Of a stretch of DNA of 64,000 nt, positions 12,801 to 24,543 are shown piece by piece (the stretch's first letter is position 1; each line of letters starts with the position of its first letter). The position numbers were made by a program, and so were the translations under genes. The notes under the pieces are model-generated. The model was not told the DNA's origin, searched no databases, and was given only the letters and a program-made list of their open reading frames with translations. Source of the stretch: Guadua angustifolia (taxonomy: Eukaryota; Streptophyta; Magnoliopsida; Poales; Poaceae); the NCBI GenBank assembly GCA_036346375.1, contig CM070503.1:5890001-5954000 (forward strand). The letters run 5' to 3'.

Positions 12801-15800
12801 CTCTGCCATCGTAGCAACTTGACCAACAACTCGTCCACAGAGCTGTCCTTTTGAATCAGACACGTCAATGATCAAATCATCTCCCATGCTATCAGGAAAG
12901 CTGAAATATACAAGGAAATATATATTCAGCTTCACTAATTTCACAATATTCAGACTTTGTTCGCATTAAGAATATTTCTAAGAAATCTATAATGCGCTAA
13001 TTGCAACAGCTATTCCTTCAGATCAAAAGAATGAATGGTGGCATAGACGGATAAGATGTTATTTTAAAACTTTTCTTATACATACAAGACATGTGTTTCA
13101 CCAGATCCTGGCTGCATCGGTACCACATCATCTTCGGGTGAACTTTTAAGTCTTAGTTGGCAAGAGTATGTCTCTGAGGCAAGAAGAACCTGATGAGACT
13201 AAGTCAAGAGGCTGCATGTTACAAGAAAAGTAAAGCATATTTACCTTGCGGTGTTTCATAGGATGAATTGTTGCGCAGGGTAGTCACGCCAACTTTTAAC
13301 AGACCAGATACCTGCTTGATATATTGAGCGCTTGCTTGCATGTATGCTAAGCTATGCTTTGAGAAGGAACTATTAGCAGGTAGCTGCGGTAAAATTTGAA
13401 ATCTCCTAACTGACTCCCATCTGGAGGAGACTGTGGATTGTACATTGGACAAACGGTACCGAATTGAATCTAATTTCACCAGTGGCAACGATGAAAAACT
13501 GCAACCCGAAGGCATATCCACAGACATTCGAACTTTCCGAACTGCAATTGGAATTATATTTGGTTAGCACTAACATCTCGGTTCTTGGAATAGTTTACAC
13601 AGAGCATGTAAAGCAACAGTCTGACAACTAGAAAGATGGGATGGTCTATGACTATTAGAAGTCTTCATAAACAGTAAGCAGAAAATAGCGAGTGATAGGG
13701 CATGCATCTGGGAAGAGTGTATGATTGCTATACCTTGAACTTTCATTTTGCCAATTGTTTTCTTGGGTTTTGATGCAGCCCCTTCACTAACTAGTTCTGA
13801 TGTGCGTTTTGCCATGAGCTCCTCTTCTGATTGTAGCAACACATTTTGCAAGCTAAATGAAACATACAAAAACGTGAACTAAACTAAGTGTACAATTATT
13901 GAAGACTTACGTTTAGAGCACAACATAAAAAGAATAGTATAATAACCACCGTCAAGAAAGTAAAATGCACTGTACCAAGATGATAGAATGAATAACTAAT
14001 AGTAGTCTAATAGGCTTGTGCGACACAGAAAACCAAAAGGTACTTGCTTCACTCTACCGAAAAGGTGAAAACCAAAAGGTACTTGCTTTACTCCACCTTA
14101 GAAAAAAAAAATATACAAGTTGTGTAGCATTATTAAAGGTGAAGATTGAAACTAGTATTTGCTATTAAAAATGGCATTATGGCCATTCCTTTGTGTGTGA
14201 TAATATTAGCCCATAAGACCTTGACGAGACATGTATTTCTTCGGAAAATTGCACTGTGTCAGTTCAGAGAACACGTGAACATTAATGTTGACAATGAAAG
14301 AAGCTATTTGAGTTATTCCATGTCTTCTATTCTTTACAATAGCAATAGCAGAGGGCCATTGCGCTTTCAAATGGAACAAATTGACTTAAGTTCAAGCATG
14401 TATGCTGCTTCCAGAACGGGTTGAAACTAATGTAACGTTACCAGAAGAATTGGTGAAGGTGGCTGCAATGGACCAAGGAGGCATGCCAGGAGGCCAGACA
14501 AGATTACCCAAGGCACACTGAAAGGAGGTACCCGCAGGCAATTGCCATGACATCCGGCATATGTAGGACCATGAATGCCAGATGGAATCAGTTTTGGAAC
14601 AGGCCGGATTTGAACTATTTTCTATCCATTTTGAGTATCCATTTCAAATCTAATTAATAAGTACAAATTAACCCTTAACTAGAATAACCACTGTACTTAA
14701 GATTTGTAAACACTTCCACCATAATAGAGTACTGAAGCAAATCAAATCATTATGGCTAGAAACAATTATCTGCAGTTAAGTAGAATAGATATGTACTTAT
14801 ATTTGAGTTACCTCTTTGCACAAAAAAATAATAATAAGTTACGAGAATTGACCACGGCAATGGGAAACACAAAGCACTAGCTATCCACATCTAGTTATGA
14901 ATTGGCAGTAAGCATCGTGCAGCTACAATATTAGATAACATGTTTATAGCTTCTTGGTTTTCATGGGCAGGAACCATTTAGCTCGAGTTTATATGAAAAG
15001 GATACTTACCCAAATGAATCTCGCAACAGTGTGCATTCATTTTCCAGAAAAACTGGAGCTTCCATGCAGCCTCTAGCCCAAGCATGAAGGCACAGGCGAA
15101 CACAAGCATCATAAGCAAGCACAGAATACCAGGGCCCTTGCAAACTATAACATTTTTTTTTACAAACATGTTATTAGAGGATATAGAACACTAAAACAAA
15201 TTATTACTAAATCTTATTCAGCACACCTGGCATGAAACATGGGGACTCGAAGAGGGATCGAACTAGATGGCCTGCTGGTGTGCCCTGCATTTAAAGTGCT
15301 CCTACATGGCAGAAAAAATAACAAGAAAGAAATGTAAACAGAAGAAACACAGTTACTGTCTGAACAATGATTTGATCCAACAGCCAGTATTATAAAAGCT
15401 ACCTTTCATTTTTTCCAGGCAAGTTAGCTCCCCCATTAGCTTCATTGTGTTCCTCTTTTTCGACAGTTGAACCACCCAATACATTTATATTAGAACAAGG
15501 TATTTTAGCATGGTGAGAGGCTGGGCTAATTTCCTGATCATAATCATGTATTGGTGGTGCACTGGGGACATCAGACAAACCATCCTGCACATGAAATCAA
15601 ACATCACAGTTACATGGCTACAAAAGTGCCATCCTGTTATGAGTGCAATTGGCACATATGGTTCTGTAAGAACTAATCAGTATTGTAAGTTTCATTATAT
15701 TTTAGAATGCAGGGCAACAGATGGCCCTTGCCAGTTGCAACTTATGGGGTAAGGAATGCCCCAGAGATAAACCAAAATTTACCACCAACTTTGGGTCCTA

Positions 15801-17145
15801 GATTACATTATTGACAAGAAACAGTAATAAATACAATTCCAATAAGTTGAGAAACGGTATTTTCATGCATTTCCTAGGAAACAGTGAAAATTCCAGATTG
15901 ATCATGGAAATAGTGTTATCCTTAAACATGGCCTACCAATAGAACCATGGAACCCCCTGGACAACATATGGTACAATAGCATTCTAAGATATAGAACGCA
16001 ACAGAAATGGTAATTCAACGTTCAGAATATTTGTTACACTATTTCAATGTTGAACATTTACGAACGCCTGGTGAATGTGCAGAGACTATTTATCATGAAC
16101 ATGTCAATCAGGAAATAAGTTTTCTTGCTTATCTCAGCAAACAGGTAAGTCCTTTTATATCCAACCACATAATGAAGCAACATGGAATGATGATGTTGCT
16201 ATCGTAGATTGAAGCAGGAGATACATAAAATGAAAATGCCTTATAAATGAACACAGGAAACAGACCATTTTAGGAGAAGGTTTCACGTTGTCTCGAGCAG
16301 GGACATGAGCAGAATAGTTCTCTCGCTGGTAAGTTCTCGAGTTTAAAGGAGTATCGCGGCTGTAATTCTCTGCTGCTGTCACCCGAGCCTTAGGAACTGT
16401 ATTGTTCACTTCTCTTCGGACTGGGCCAGTATGGGAGAACTCAGATGCATACCCACCCCTCGAGGTCACACCATTGCTCCGCCCCTCCACCTGGGTCGAA
16501 AACTCCGAGCTGCCTGCAGAATCCGAATACTCCTCCTCCTCAACATACCCACCAACCCGTGCCTGCGGCCGCCGCAACTGCTGTGGCTTCGCCCTTGGCA
16601 GTATCGTGTCTCTCGACGAGCTCAGATCCGAGTAACCATCACTGGAGTAATACTGCTGCTGCCCGGGCAAAGTGGCATACCGGTACAGGGGCGCGGCCGT
16701 GCGCCTAGGGATGTCGTTGCGGCGGGGCGACGAGTCCACTGAGAACCTCCCGCTGCAGACTTCGACCTCCTCCGTGTCCAACGACTCGTCCATGTCGGAT
16801 CCCGAGGCGGCGCTGCCGTCGTCGGTGCGCAGCGCAGCGTGCGGCACCGGCACAGCTGCCCGCGGCAGGTGCCCGCTCCGGAACTTCTCCGGTGGCGGCA
16901 TGCCGAGGCCGCCGCCACCGGCGCCGCGCACGGCGCGGAGCGTGTCGATGCGGTCCTGGCTGTGCAGCGCCGCGCCGTGTCCCTGCCACATTTGCACCAA
17001 CCAACACCGCCGCGCACAGAAGCACGCGTCAGAGACGAAATCCCAAGGCTACATCAAGTTGGTTAGGATTCGGGAGCACGGCGAGCTCACTCACCTCTCG
17101 CACCCACTTGAGCGCGTCGCGGTCTAATCCCTCCGTAAACATCAT
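6802..17145 (-). CDS. 22-exon gene, uncharacterised plant family (AT4G24610/AT5G65440-like)
   Basis: I spliced a 3783-nt CDS (1260 aa) with GT-AG introns and a continuous frame. Exons, 5' to 3': 17145-17095, 16982-16266, 15584-15403, 15301-15227, 15144-15010, 13852-13734, 13541-13245, 13173-13086, 12900-12795, 12637-12527, 11575-11412, 11110-10990, 10725-10501, 10420-10230, 10128-9961, 9880-9775, 9060-8923, 8825-8661, 8590-8387, 7406-7212, 7141-7070, 6954-6802. The protein starts MMFTEGLDRDALKWVRE (17145; 17142 is an equally good start). Residues ~20-300 are low-complexity, Ser/Arg/Glu-rich. Residues ~526-622 look C2-like to me: alternating strands ending in 'ELVGRIQLYVHYT'. The rest is helical and conserved. 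I recognise the family from memory of Arabidopsis AT4G24610, a protein without known biochemistry. The name 'pesticidal crystal cry8Ba' carried by homologues is a database artefact, not a function. No signal peptide or membrane segment was seen. Confidence 0.9.
7798..8108 (-). mobile_element. LTR-like block in intron 19
   Basis: Read on the minus strand the block opens with TG at 8108 ('tgttatgggtcgacc'), carries a TATA-like 'ctatataaagagagg' (7844-7858) and closes near 'ctctagca' at 7798. It is GC-richer than the surrounding intron. No matching 5-bp target duplication and no second LTR were found. An old solo or truncated LTR is the best reading. Confidence 0.4.
9474..9552 (+). mobile_element. 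Extreme 5'-truncated Au-type SINE with target duplication (intron 16)
   Basis: The core 9492-9534 begins 'ccccaaattgtttgggac' and ends in a (ttg)n tail, which matches the 3' end of the Au SINE of cereals as I remember it. It is flanked by an 18-bp direct repeat, 9474-9491 and 9535-9552, with one mismatch. Only about 43 bp of element was inserted. It lies antisense to the host gene. Confidence 0.75.
11676..12220. repeat. 'gctatagc' repeat element in intron 10
   Basis: Multiple copies of 'gctatagcgg' and its partial palindromes occur near both ends ('gctgctatagcggactatcg' about 11727; 'gagctatagcggagctattt' about 12185), with an AT-rich centre. Both ends sit next to 'atttaaatc'. This resembles a non-autonomous DNA transposon. 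The exact termini were not resolved. Confidence 0.5.
14027..14098 (+). repeat. Imperfect ~39-bp tandem duplication (intron 5)
   Basis: The phrase 'gaaaaccaaaaggtacttgc' occurs twice about 39 bp apart with similar flanks. Intronic, no coding effect. Confidence 0.6.
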
Positions 17146-18001
17146 GAGCGCACGCGAGTCACAACTGAAACGGAAGAATCCAGCGAAAATCAGCAAATTT
17201 CGAGCCAAACACACAAAATGCAGGCGACCACGACCAAACAAGTTCCCAAAAAAAAATCCACAAAATGCAGATTGAAGCAGAGGGAATTCCATGGATTGGA
17301 AGCAGAATCGGGCAGGCAAAAAAATCCTTACTTGGGAGCCGAATCGGGGCGCGGATTTGGCGCTGGGAGTGACGCGAGCGCTTGCGTTTGAATTTGTTCA
17401 GAAAATTTCGACGCGAATAGCTTCTGCGCAGCGGCGAGGGCAGTGACAGCGATGGGAGCCTGAAGCAAACCGAGAGGTTAAGGGGAAGAGGAGGACGAAA
17501 AGAGCAAGGAGGCTCATGTCAGTACTGGAAAAGCAGCTAAAACCCAATTTTTCGAATAAACGCAACGGCGACGACAAATTTTGCACTTGAGCCCTTGTCT
17601 TGTGCTGTAATTCGATAAGGAAACGATGGAAGGGGATCCTTCGCGTCGCTACCAATCCGGCAGTTATCAGCTTAAAAGGAATTTATCTTCGTGAAAATTA
17701 AATACGAATTAACATAATCTTTCCTGTTAAGGTACATACAATTATGTGATGTCAGGTTGTTAACCGTATATATGCTTTGCCACCTAAATACAGGGGAGAG
17801 ATAATGACTAGAAAGAGTATATCAGTTTCTTTATGAAGAGATGTACATAAAGACAATATAAAACTTCATTATATATATTATTATCTATAATAAATATTTT
17901 TTCTATAGGATAATTAAATGCATTGTATGATATCATATAGACAATCTTAATAAACAACGTATCACATGATATGACTCCTATATATACATATACATACACA
18001 G

Positions 18002-18282
18002 TAATTAAAAAAGTCACGAAAAATTTTGAAAAAAATTGTAGATGCACTTCATAGATTACTCTACTTATGTATAAAATTGTAGGTTCAAATTCATTATGTA
18101 TCAAGAGTTATAAAAAAGAGAAAATTCTAACGAGTTTAAATTCTTTAAACTTGTCAGAATTTTCTCTTTTTTGTAACTCTCGATATATAATGAATTTGAT
18201 CTTGAAACTTTATACATAGGTAGAGTAATCTATGAAGTACATCTACAATTTTTTCAGAATTTTTCGTGACTTTTTTAGTTAA
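18002..18282. mobile_element. Foldback MITE (~280 bp)
   Basis: The two halves are inverted copies: the left begins 'aattaaaaaagtcacgaaaa' and the right ends 'ttcgtgacttttttagtt'. The centre is near 18140 ('aacgagtttaaattctttaaacttgt'). The whole element could form one long hairpin. The same family occurs at 49733-49990 and, in part, at 5314 and 6124. No coding capacity. Confidence 0.8.
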
Positions 18283-20461
18283 TATGACAAGGTATACACT
18301 AAGACCCATAGATACATATCCATCTTAATATGCCATATATTATAGAAGTAAACTTTAATTTTATTTTTAGATGACATAGATGAGTGCTTGCTCCTATAGT
18401 GTCTTATGGTGACCTTCCAAAGCTGCCACGAATTAAACACACAACTATACATAAAACATAATACAATATAACTTTCTTAGCAGAGAAAGTGCTATCAGTA
18501 GAGACGCATCCCAATGTATAGGTGGACTCGCTTTCTGTTCCTTTTAAACCTCCCTCCCCATACTATGGTATGTAAGCCACAATGGGAGTGTGAGCCTACT
18601 TCGGTCGTCCGCATGAGGGAGGCGAGCGTTATCACTGTTAGGACGCTCTCATAATGGTCGAACGTTAATGATGGCGGACGACATTGCAGCAGTGGTGGTG
18701 GAGTGGATCGGTGGGAACACTCTCTAGCAGCACCCCTCCCATCGGCTCCACTGCACCATGAGATGTGTCGCGATGCCGTTCATGTACTCGAGAACACACG
18801 TGGCGAGCATCGGAGAACGGATGAGTGGTGTGGTTCTCGTGTTTGGTGTTTGGGGCAACGCATAGCAAGTGGGGCCTGTGTGTCGTGCTTCTTTTTTGAA
18901 TGGTGTGATCGAAGGATAAGTCATGGCTCGACTATATGATAGTTGTATTCTCCACGTGGTGGAAGGACGCTTCTGCTTTTGATGTTATAGAGAAATTGCA
19001 ACGGTGGGTGGGATCGTGCTACTGATAAAGTGACGCTTTTAGTTTTCTACGACTATTTAATTATCATTTACAATTTATTTATTTATATTGTAAATCTTGA
19101 AGTAAACGATGGTGTAATTATCATTTACTATTTATTTATATTTTAATATTCATATAATTTTTAAATAGTGATGTATATAAAACATCTTTTCGTTTCTTTT
19201 TTTGGGTACTGTGCTAGGTGGGCGTGCAGGTCGGCCCGGATGACTAATCGGCGGAGATCAAAATGGCCGCACTGACACAGGTCCTCCACGTGTGCCTTTG
19301 CGTCCAAATTTGCAAATCCGTTTTTTTTTTTCTACATGGTGATTAAGCTACGCTCCAAAGTACAACTATCGTACTACCACACAGCACTACTGTGCAAGTG
19401 CAACACAAAACTCGCTCGAGAAGCTACGAAAAATGCATTTCCAGTCAATTGGCACATCATATCTTGTTTGACCGCATCATATTTGGGGGAGACAATTTGA
19501 TCTGGCGGGGCACCGATAATACTCCAGCATCATTATGGATTCGAGCCCACGAGGGTTTATCGGAAGATTAAATTTTTCCGGGTTTGTTAGCACGTCGTCG
19601 TCATGAGCCTATTTTACAGCGGTGAGAAAAAGGCAAAGCGCTGCACACTGGCACGCAGGTGTCTTTCAAGTTTCAGCTAGCCCAGGCTTTTTCTGTCGTG
19701 TTCCCCCGAAAAAAAGAGAGCTTTTCCTGTAGTGCGAACCGTGGAACAAGCTGCGCTTTCCTTCGGTCACGCGGAAAATTGGTCCAGGTTAGACGAGAAA
19801 TGGGCGGGTTTTGGTTAGGACTGCTAATAGGTCGAACCCAGCATGAGTATTGTCTAAGCCTGAAATTTGATTTCTTCCATCCAATCTAGCCCAATGCTCT
19901 CTTCCTTGGGAACATCCAAACGAAGAAGCAAATACTGATTACGACTATAGCACGGTATACTGTTTTGATCAATCTAAATGGTATAATATCCAACTGTCTA
20001 TCTTAACTCCGCCATCCCTCTCCTCCTCTTGACTATCCCTCATCCTCCTTATTTCTCACCTCCGTTGCCACTCTCGTTCGTCACCGCTATCATCGCGCTG
20101 ATCACAACTCTGTGCCCTCCTCCGTCTCCCCACGCCCCTGCACCTATGGATGATGTGCGAGCTCGCGGGCTCACCATGTCGCCGGCTCCCCCTCCACCCA
20201 ACATAATATTCAGTACATCGTCGCCTCATCGTCCTGCCCTCTACCGTCATCTACTACCACCCATCACACGCCATCACCGCCCAACGCTTGGCCACCACTA
20301 CCTTGACATCCCTCTAAAACTAGGGGTGCATGGTGAACTCGTTAGTGGCGACAGTGCCATCCCTGTCGGCCATCGATGCGAAAGAGTGAGCAAGAGTGAG
20401 AGTGAGCAGGTGAGAGCGGAAGTGAGCAAGAGAAAAGGGGAAGGTTCCGAGAAAGCTCAAG
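18283..20461. other. Intergenic stretch, no gene recognised
   Basis: Mixed composition. Short frames such as 18703-18939 and 20029-20517 are low-complexity or domainless. Confidence 0.45.
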
Positions 20462-20670
20462 ACCAAGTTTCAATAAATTCCATAATCTTAAGCTTAAGTT
20501 TCAACCCCAAGTTTTAAAAAGTATTAGCGGGTTTCATCAAGATTTAACCCAAAATTTTGAATAAGTTTCAGAAGTTTTTATGAAATTTCAACCCAAAATT
20601 TTCAAAAAATTTAAGAAAGATTTCAACATGTTTCATTGAGTTTCACATAAAGTTTCAATTAGATTCACCA
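20462..20670 (+). repeat. Degenerate 'gtttcaa' repeat tract
   Basis: The words 'gtttcaa', 'gtttcat' and 'atttcaaccc' recur roughly every 15-30 bp over 200 bp. No frame or domain. Confidence 0.6.
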
Positions 20671-20997
20671 AACAAAGCAAAAGGAAAAGGAAAAAATCCT
20701 AGCAGGCTCACCTACGGCCGCCATCACATCCTTCCTAACCATAAATACAACTATCTCCTCCCCGAAGTAGCGCCTATGACATGTGCGACGGTAAAGGGGA
20801 GCCACCAGGCGATGTGGGTGAAGTTAGCATTAGACCGCTCTATGACCTAGACGAGGAGGCAGATGAGGATCGTGAGGAATTGGCAAATCTCATTGTCGGC
20901 AACAAGGAAAATGACCAAATCCTCCTCCTACGGCTACAACCATGTTGCTATCGGTTCCTCCTCCGACATCGCTGCCGCTATTATTCTACACCTCATG

Positions 20998-21900
20998 CAG
21001 TGGCGTATCTAGGATTTTGGGTATGGGTGGTCCAACTTGACATGAATTTTTTAAATACCGTAAATCTAACATGCCAATATACAATACAAGTATAGAATTT
21101 ACCAAAAATACATCATGATATATTAATAAGGTGTCTTACGAACATCTTAAAATCAACAACTAAATATGAAATTTGACTTAAAGAAACTTACACGACTACA
21201 ATAATTTGAAGACGATTACAGTACTACTTCTTGTTGGGTCTACGTTTTCTAATGGCCATGAAAGTATCCATTATATCTTCTTCATTCACTTTAAAGAAAA
21301 TAACTCGCTCAATGAATGTGACTAGACAATCGTCCAAAAGACTATCACCTATCCTATTTCTTAATGAATGATTGCGCGGAAGCTAAAATCAAATTTTTGA
21401 TTATTTTTTAAACACCCCAATTAACTGATTCGGATTCGACAAAAACAGAATAACCTACGTTCACTAAAACAGTAATTTCTAATGATCCCACCGTTAGATC
21501 GATGTGAAATTTTAACTACTGAAACTAGACTCAATTTTCAAGCTAACATAACAAAAATCAGCTCGATCGGATCTACAGATCTAAAGTTATTTTCTTCGTA
21601 ATTTTACTGAATCAAACGCCAGACCAAATAAAAACAGATTGACTCACGTTCACCAAAATAATAATTCCCAAAGATCCTACCGTTGGATTGTTGTGAAATT
21701 TTAACTGTAGAAACTAGATACAATTTCAAAATTAACACAATAAGAATCAATCCGATCGGATCAACGGATCTAAAGATATTACCTTCGCAATATGACTGTC
21801 TCAGTAATGACGGCAATTGATCTTAGAGTAATGACAGAAATTGATCTTAAATTTTTGGGTGGGCGGGGCCCACCCGGCCCACCCTCTGGATCCGCCAGTG
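20998..21900 (-). mobile_element. Non-autonomous hAT element with perfect 8-bp TSD
   Basis: The element begins 'cagtggcgtatctagg' and ends 'ggatccgccagtg'; these ends are inverted copies with few mismatches. It is flanked by a perfect 8-bp direct repeat 'acctcatg' at 20990-20997 and 21901-21908, the hAT signature. A transposase remnant lies on the minus strand (separate entry). Two diverged ~170-185 bp direct repeats (about 21440-21610 and 21629-21800) fill the right half. Confidence 0.88.
21224..21390 (-). pseudogene. C-terminal remnant of hAT transposase
   Basis: On the minus strand a short frame ends at a stop at 21224-21226 and contains 'SLRNRIGDSLLDDCLVTFIE' followed by a basic tail. 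The 'LRNRxGDxxLxDxLVxxIER' shape matches, from memory, the C-terminal hAT dimerisation region of plant hAT transposases of the DUF4371 type. Nothing upstream in the element continues the protein, so it is a deletion derivative. Confidence 0.6.
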
Positions 21901-22794
21901 ACCTCATGTCATTGGATGAATCACGTGCTCACGCACCACAAAAATCCCTTATCTAGCTATTTGCTGGTGAGTGCTTGACCGCAGCTGTTCGCTGCCGTAC
22001 CTGACATTGCCCCTGTAGTTGCTCACGATGCACCTCCATGACCTCTTTCCAAGTTGTAGCCGTTCACCTTCCCGCTCGTTGACTCGGTGCCCACCACTTG
22101 TTGGTCTAATGCCACTGTCGATGTTTATAAGGCCCACCACTGCTCACCACGGCTTAGGCAAGCTTGGGGAGAGTGTGCCGGTGAGCCCAAGGCTCGGCAT
22201 GCTCAATGTTGTTGCAGCCTCACCATGCCATAGAGGCAAGCACTACCACGCATCTCATCGTGGCCTAGCCACCGCTATCTAGCCGAGCATTGATGCGACC
22301 TCTTACCATTGTCAAGAGTTGCATGCCATCTTGGCTAAGCGCTGTTGTGCGGCGGTGCTTGCATGAGAGAGAGAGAGAGGATAAAGATGTTTGACATTTG
22401 GATATCACTTTTTGGCTTCATGGCTAAGGAAGGATTGAGATGCCTATCTGATCTAATGGCTCAAGACATAACAGACCCCAACTAATCAATGATCCGATCC
22501 TATACAGTCTGATGGTTGAGAAACGGTATATCGTTCCCTGGTATTTATGTTCCTTCATCGCTATACATCAAATCAAATCAATATCCTCACAAAAAGAAAA
22601 GAAAAGAAAGCAAATCAAAGTAGCAGCAACAAGGTCCATAGGGCTGCTGTTAGAGGCCGTGACTCAAGCTTCCTCTTCTTCTCCTTTACAGTCGACTACA
22701 CAGTCTATCCTCTCTATACAAAAAGTAAGGTCCATGGTTTGGTCCAACCCAACCCAACCCAAATCTAGCTTAAAAAGCAATCGATCCAAATTTA

Positions 22795-23031
22795 GGGCCT
22801 GTTTGGTTTGTTTCCAATGGTTATTAATACTTGTTTTACCAAAATTTAGTAGCATTGACCACATTTGGCAAGCATTTAGTTTGTTATCAAATTTTAGTAA
22901 GATTTCCTTCTCCCTTAGTTCTCTAGTTTATTTTCTTGCCAATCTTTAGCCAAAACTTTGGTAGCCAATTTAGTGATCAAATTTTGATAAAGTTTAATAA
23001 GGTGAATTTGTCAATAAATCAAATAGGCCCC
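22795..23031. mobile_element. Tourist-like MITE (~237 bp)
   Basis: It starts 'gggcctgtttggtttg' and ends 'aaataggcccc', the terminal words common to grass Tourist-type MITEs. The interior is AT-rich with short inverted 'aaattttagt' words. The left flank has 'tta', but the right flank does not repeat it, so the boundaries are approximate. Confidence 0.55.
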
Positions 23032-23633
23032 AAGACCGTTAAACACCCTAGAACTTTTGGTGGCAGATCAATGGATCATTGCACCAGCCTCACGTACTCC
23101 GCCTCTCACATGGAAAGCACTGCGCGCGCGAGCTGCACCCACGGAAAGGTTGTGCCAGTCTGATCTGATCTTCCACTTGCTGTGGCCTCCGGGGGCAAAG
23201 CTGGAAGCAGTGACTGACCAGTGAGTGACTACAGCCCATTATTTTGGTGCTCTTGACCTTTAGTTCTCCATGGATTTTTTTTTTATTTCTTTCGGTGACT
23301 TCGTTTACTGTGCAGTGTGAATTGCATGTGGAGGCGAATGCATTTTCCTCGCTAGATCTTCTTGCTTCAGCACTAAGGAATGTCAGGTTGGGGCAAATGG
23401 AAGTTAATTGTGGCAGTACTATGTTTGTTAATAGCAAGTGGGGATGCAAAGCAAAGCAAAGGTTCCATGTAACACGGCAGATGCCACGGGATGGGCAATG
23501 CGGCATTACTCGGCCGTGCAGAAATTCCTCAGACGAAATCGATTTTCCATTTCATTGCGCGGATTGGGATCCGAATGAGCGTGGGAAAGCCGGTGTTCAG
23601 GTCCGTGTAACTTTCGCGATCACTTTTGGTATG

Positions 23634-24543
23634 GAGAAAATTGACGTTTTATCATTATTAATATGTGGACTCGCACTTTTACCATCAATTCTATGACGCT
23701 CGCACTTTTACCACTCATCTCGGGCGCACTTTGCACATTTGCCATTTCTGGGACTTTAAGCATTTTCGAGCCATTTTCGGATACATTTTCGAGTGAATAT
23801 CCGATTTTGCCCCTGACTTTCTCGTCACAAACACCTCACGCGGGGACATCCGACCCAAGCGCACGCGCGAATCGCTGAGGACCTCACCGGAGGCGGCGAC
23901 GAGCTTGGATTCCGGCGGGCTCCTCGCCGGAGGCATCGCCGTAGGCGGCGTCCATGGCTCGTCGGTCATCGTCCTCGTGAGGTGTTTGCCCCTAGCTCCG
24001 GTTTTGCCCCTAGCTTCGGATTTCGAATTTGTTGCAGCGCTGATTGGTTGCTGGATCTGATTATAGCGAGAACTCGTGGTTAAAGCTGGAACTTAGTGCG
24101 ATAGTTTTAGGACTCGGGATGATTGGGTGTAGGCTATGATGTATCTAGGATCCATTTGTGAGAGATTATGTTGAGGATTTGGCTTTCTGTAAGAATCTTG
24201 ACGATATTCGTTCGAGTTTGGATCTTTTGAACAATGGATTAGTGGTGGCATGAGGGTCTACAAGGCTATAACTCTACATATGTAACGATGATTTTGATTA
24301 GCTTGGATTTCTCTCCAGCTTTGACTATAATTTTGGCGAAGAAGTTTGGATTCTGTCAGTCCAGGGGCAAAATCAGGAATTCACTCGAAAATGTATCCGA
24401 AAATGGCTCGAAAATGCTTAAAGTCCCGGAAATGGCAAATATGCAAAGTGCGCCCGAGATGAGTGGTAAAAGTGCGAGCGTCATAGAATTGATGGTAAAA
24501 GTGCGAGTCTATATATTAATAATGGTAAAACGTCAATTTTCTC
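23634..24543. mobile_element. Non-autonomous MULE-like element with ~190-bp inverted ends
   Basis: The left arm (23634 to ~23820) begins 'gagaaaattgacgtttta'; the right arm (~24352-24543) is its inverted copy and ends 'cgtcaattttctc'. Long inverted termini around a non-matching centre are typical of MULEs. Flanking 9-mers 'tttggtatg' (23625) and 'tttgatgtg' (24545) match 7 of 9, but one base lies between the right end and its 9-mer. The central ~530 bp starts GC-rich, unlike the arms. Confidence 0.75.

Noticed and set aside
16431..17275. Plus-strand ORFs opposite exon 2 of the 22-exon gene
   Set aside because: Shadows of a GC-rich coding exon; the minus strand has matching splice sites and a family match.
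20029..20517. 162-codon Pro-rich ORF
   Set aside because: Low-complexity beginning, runs into a repeat tract, no recognisable domain.
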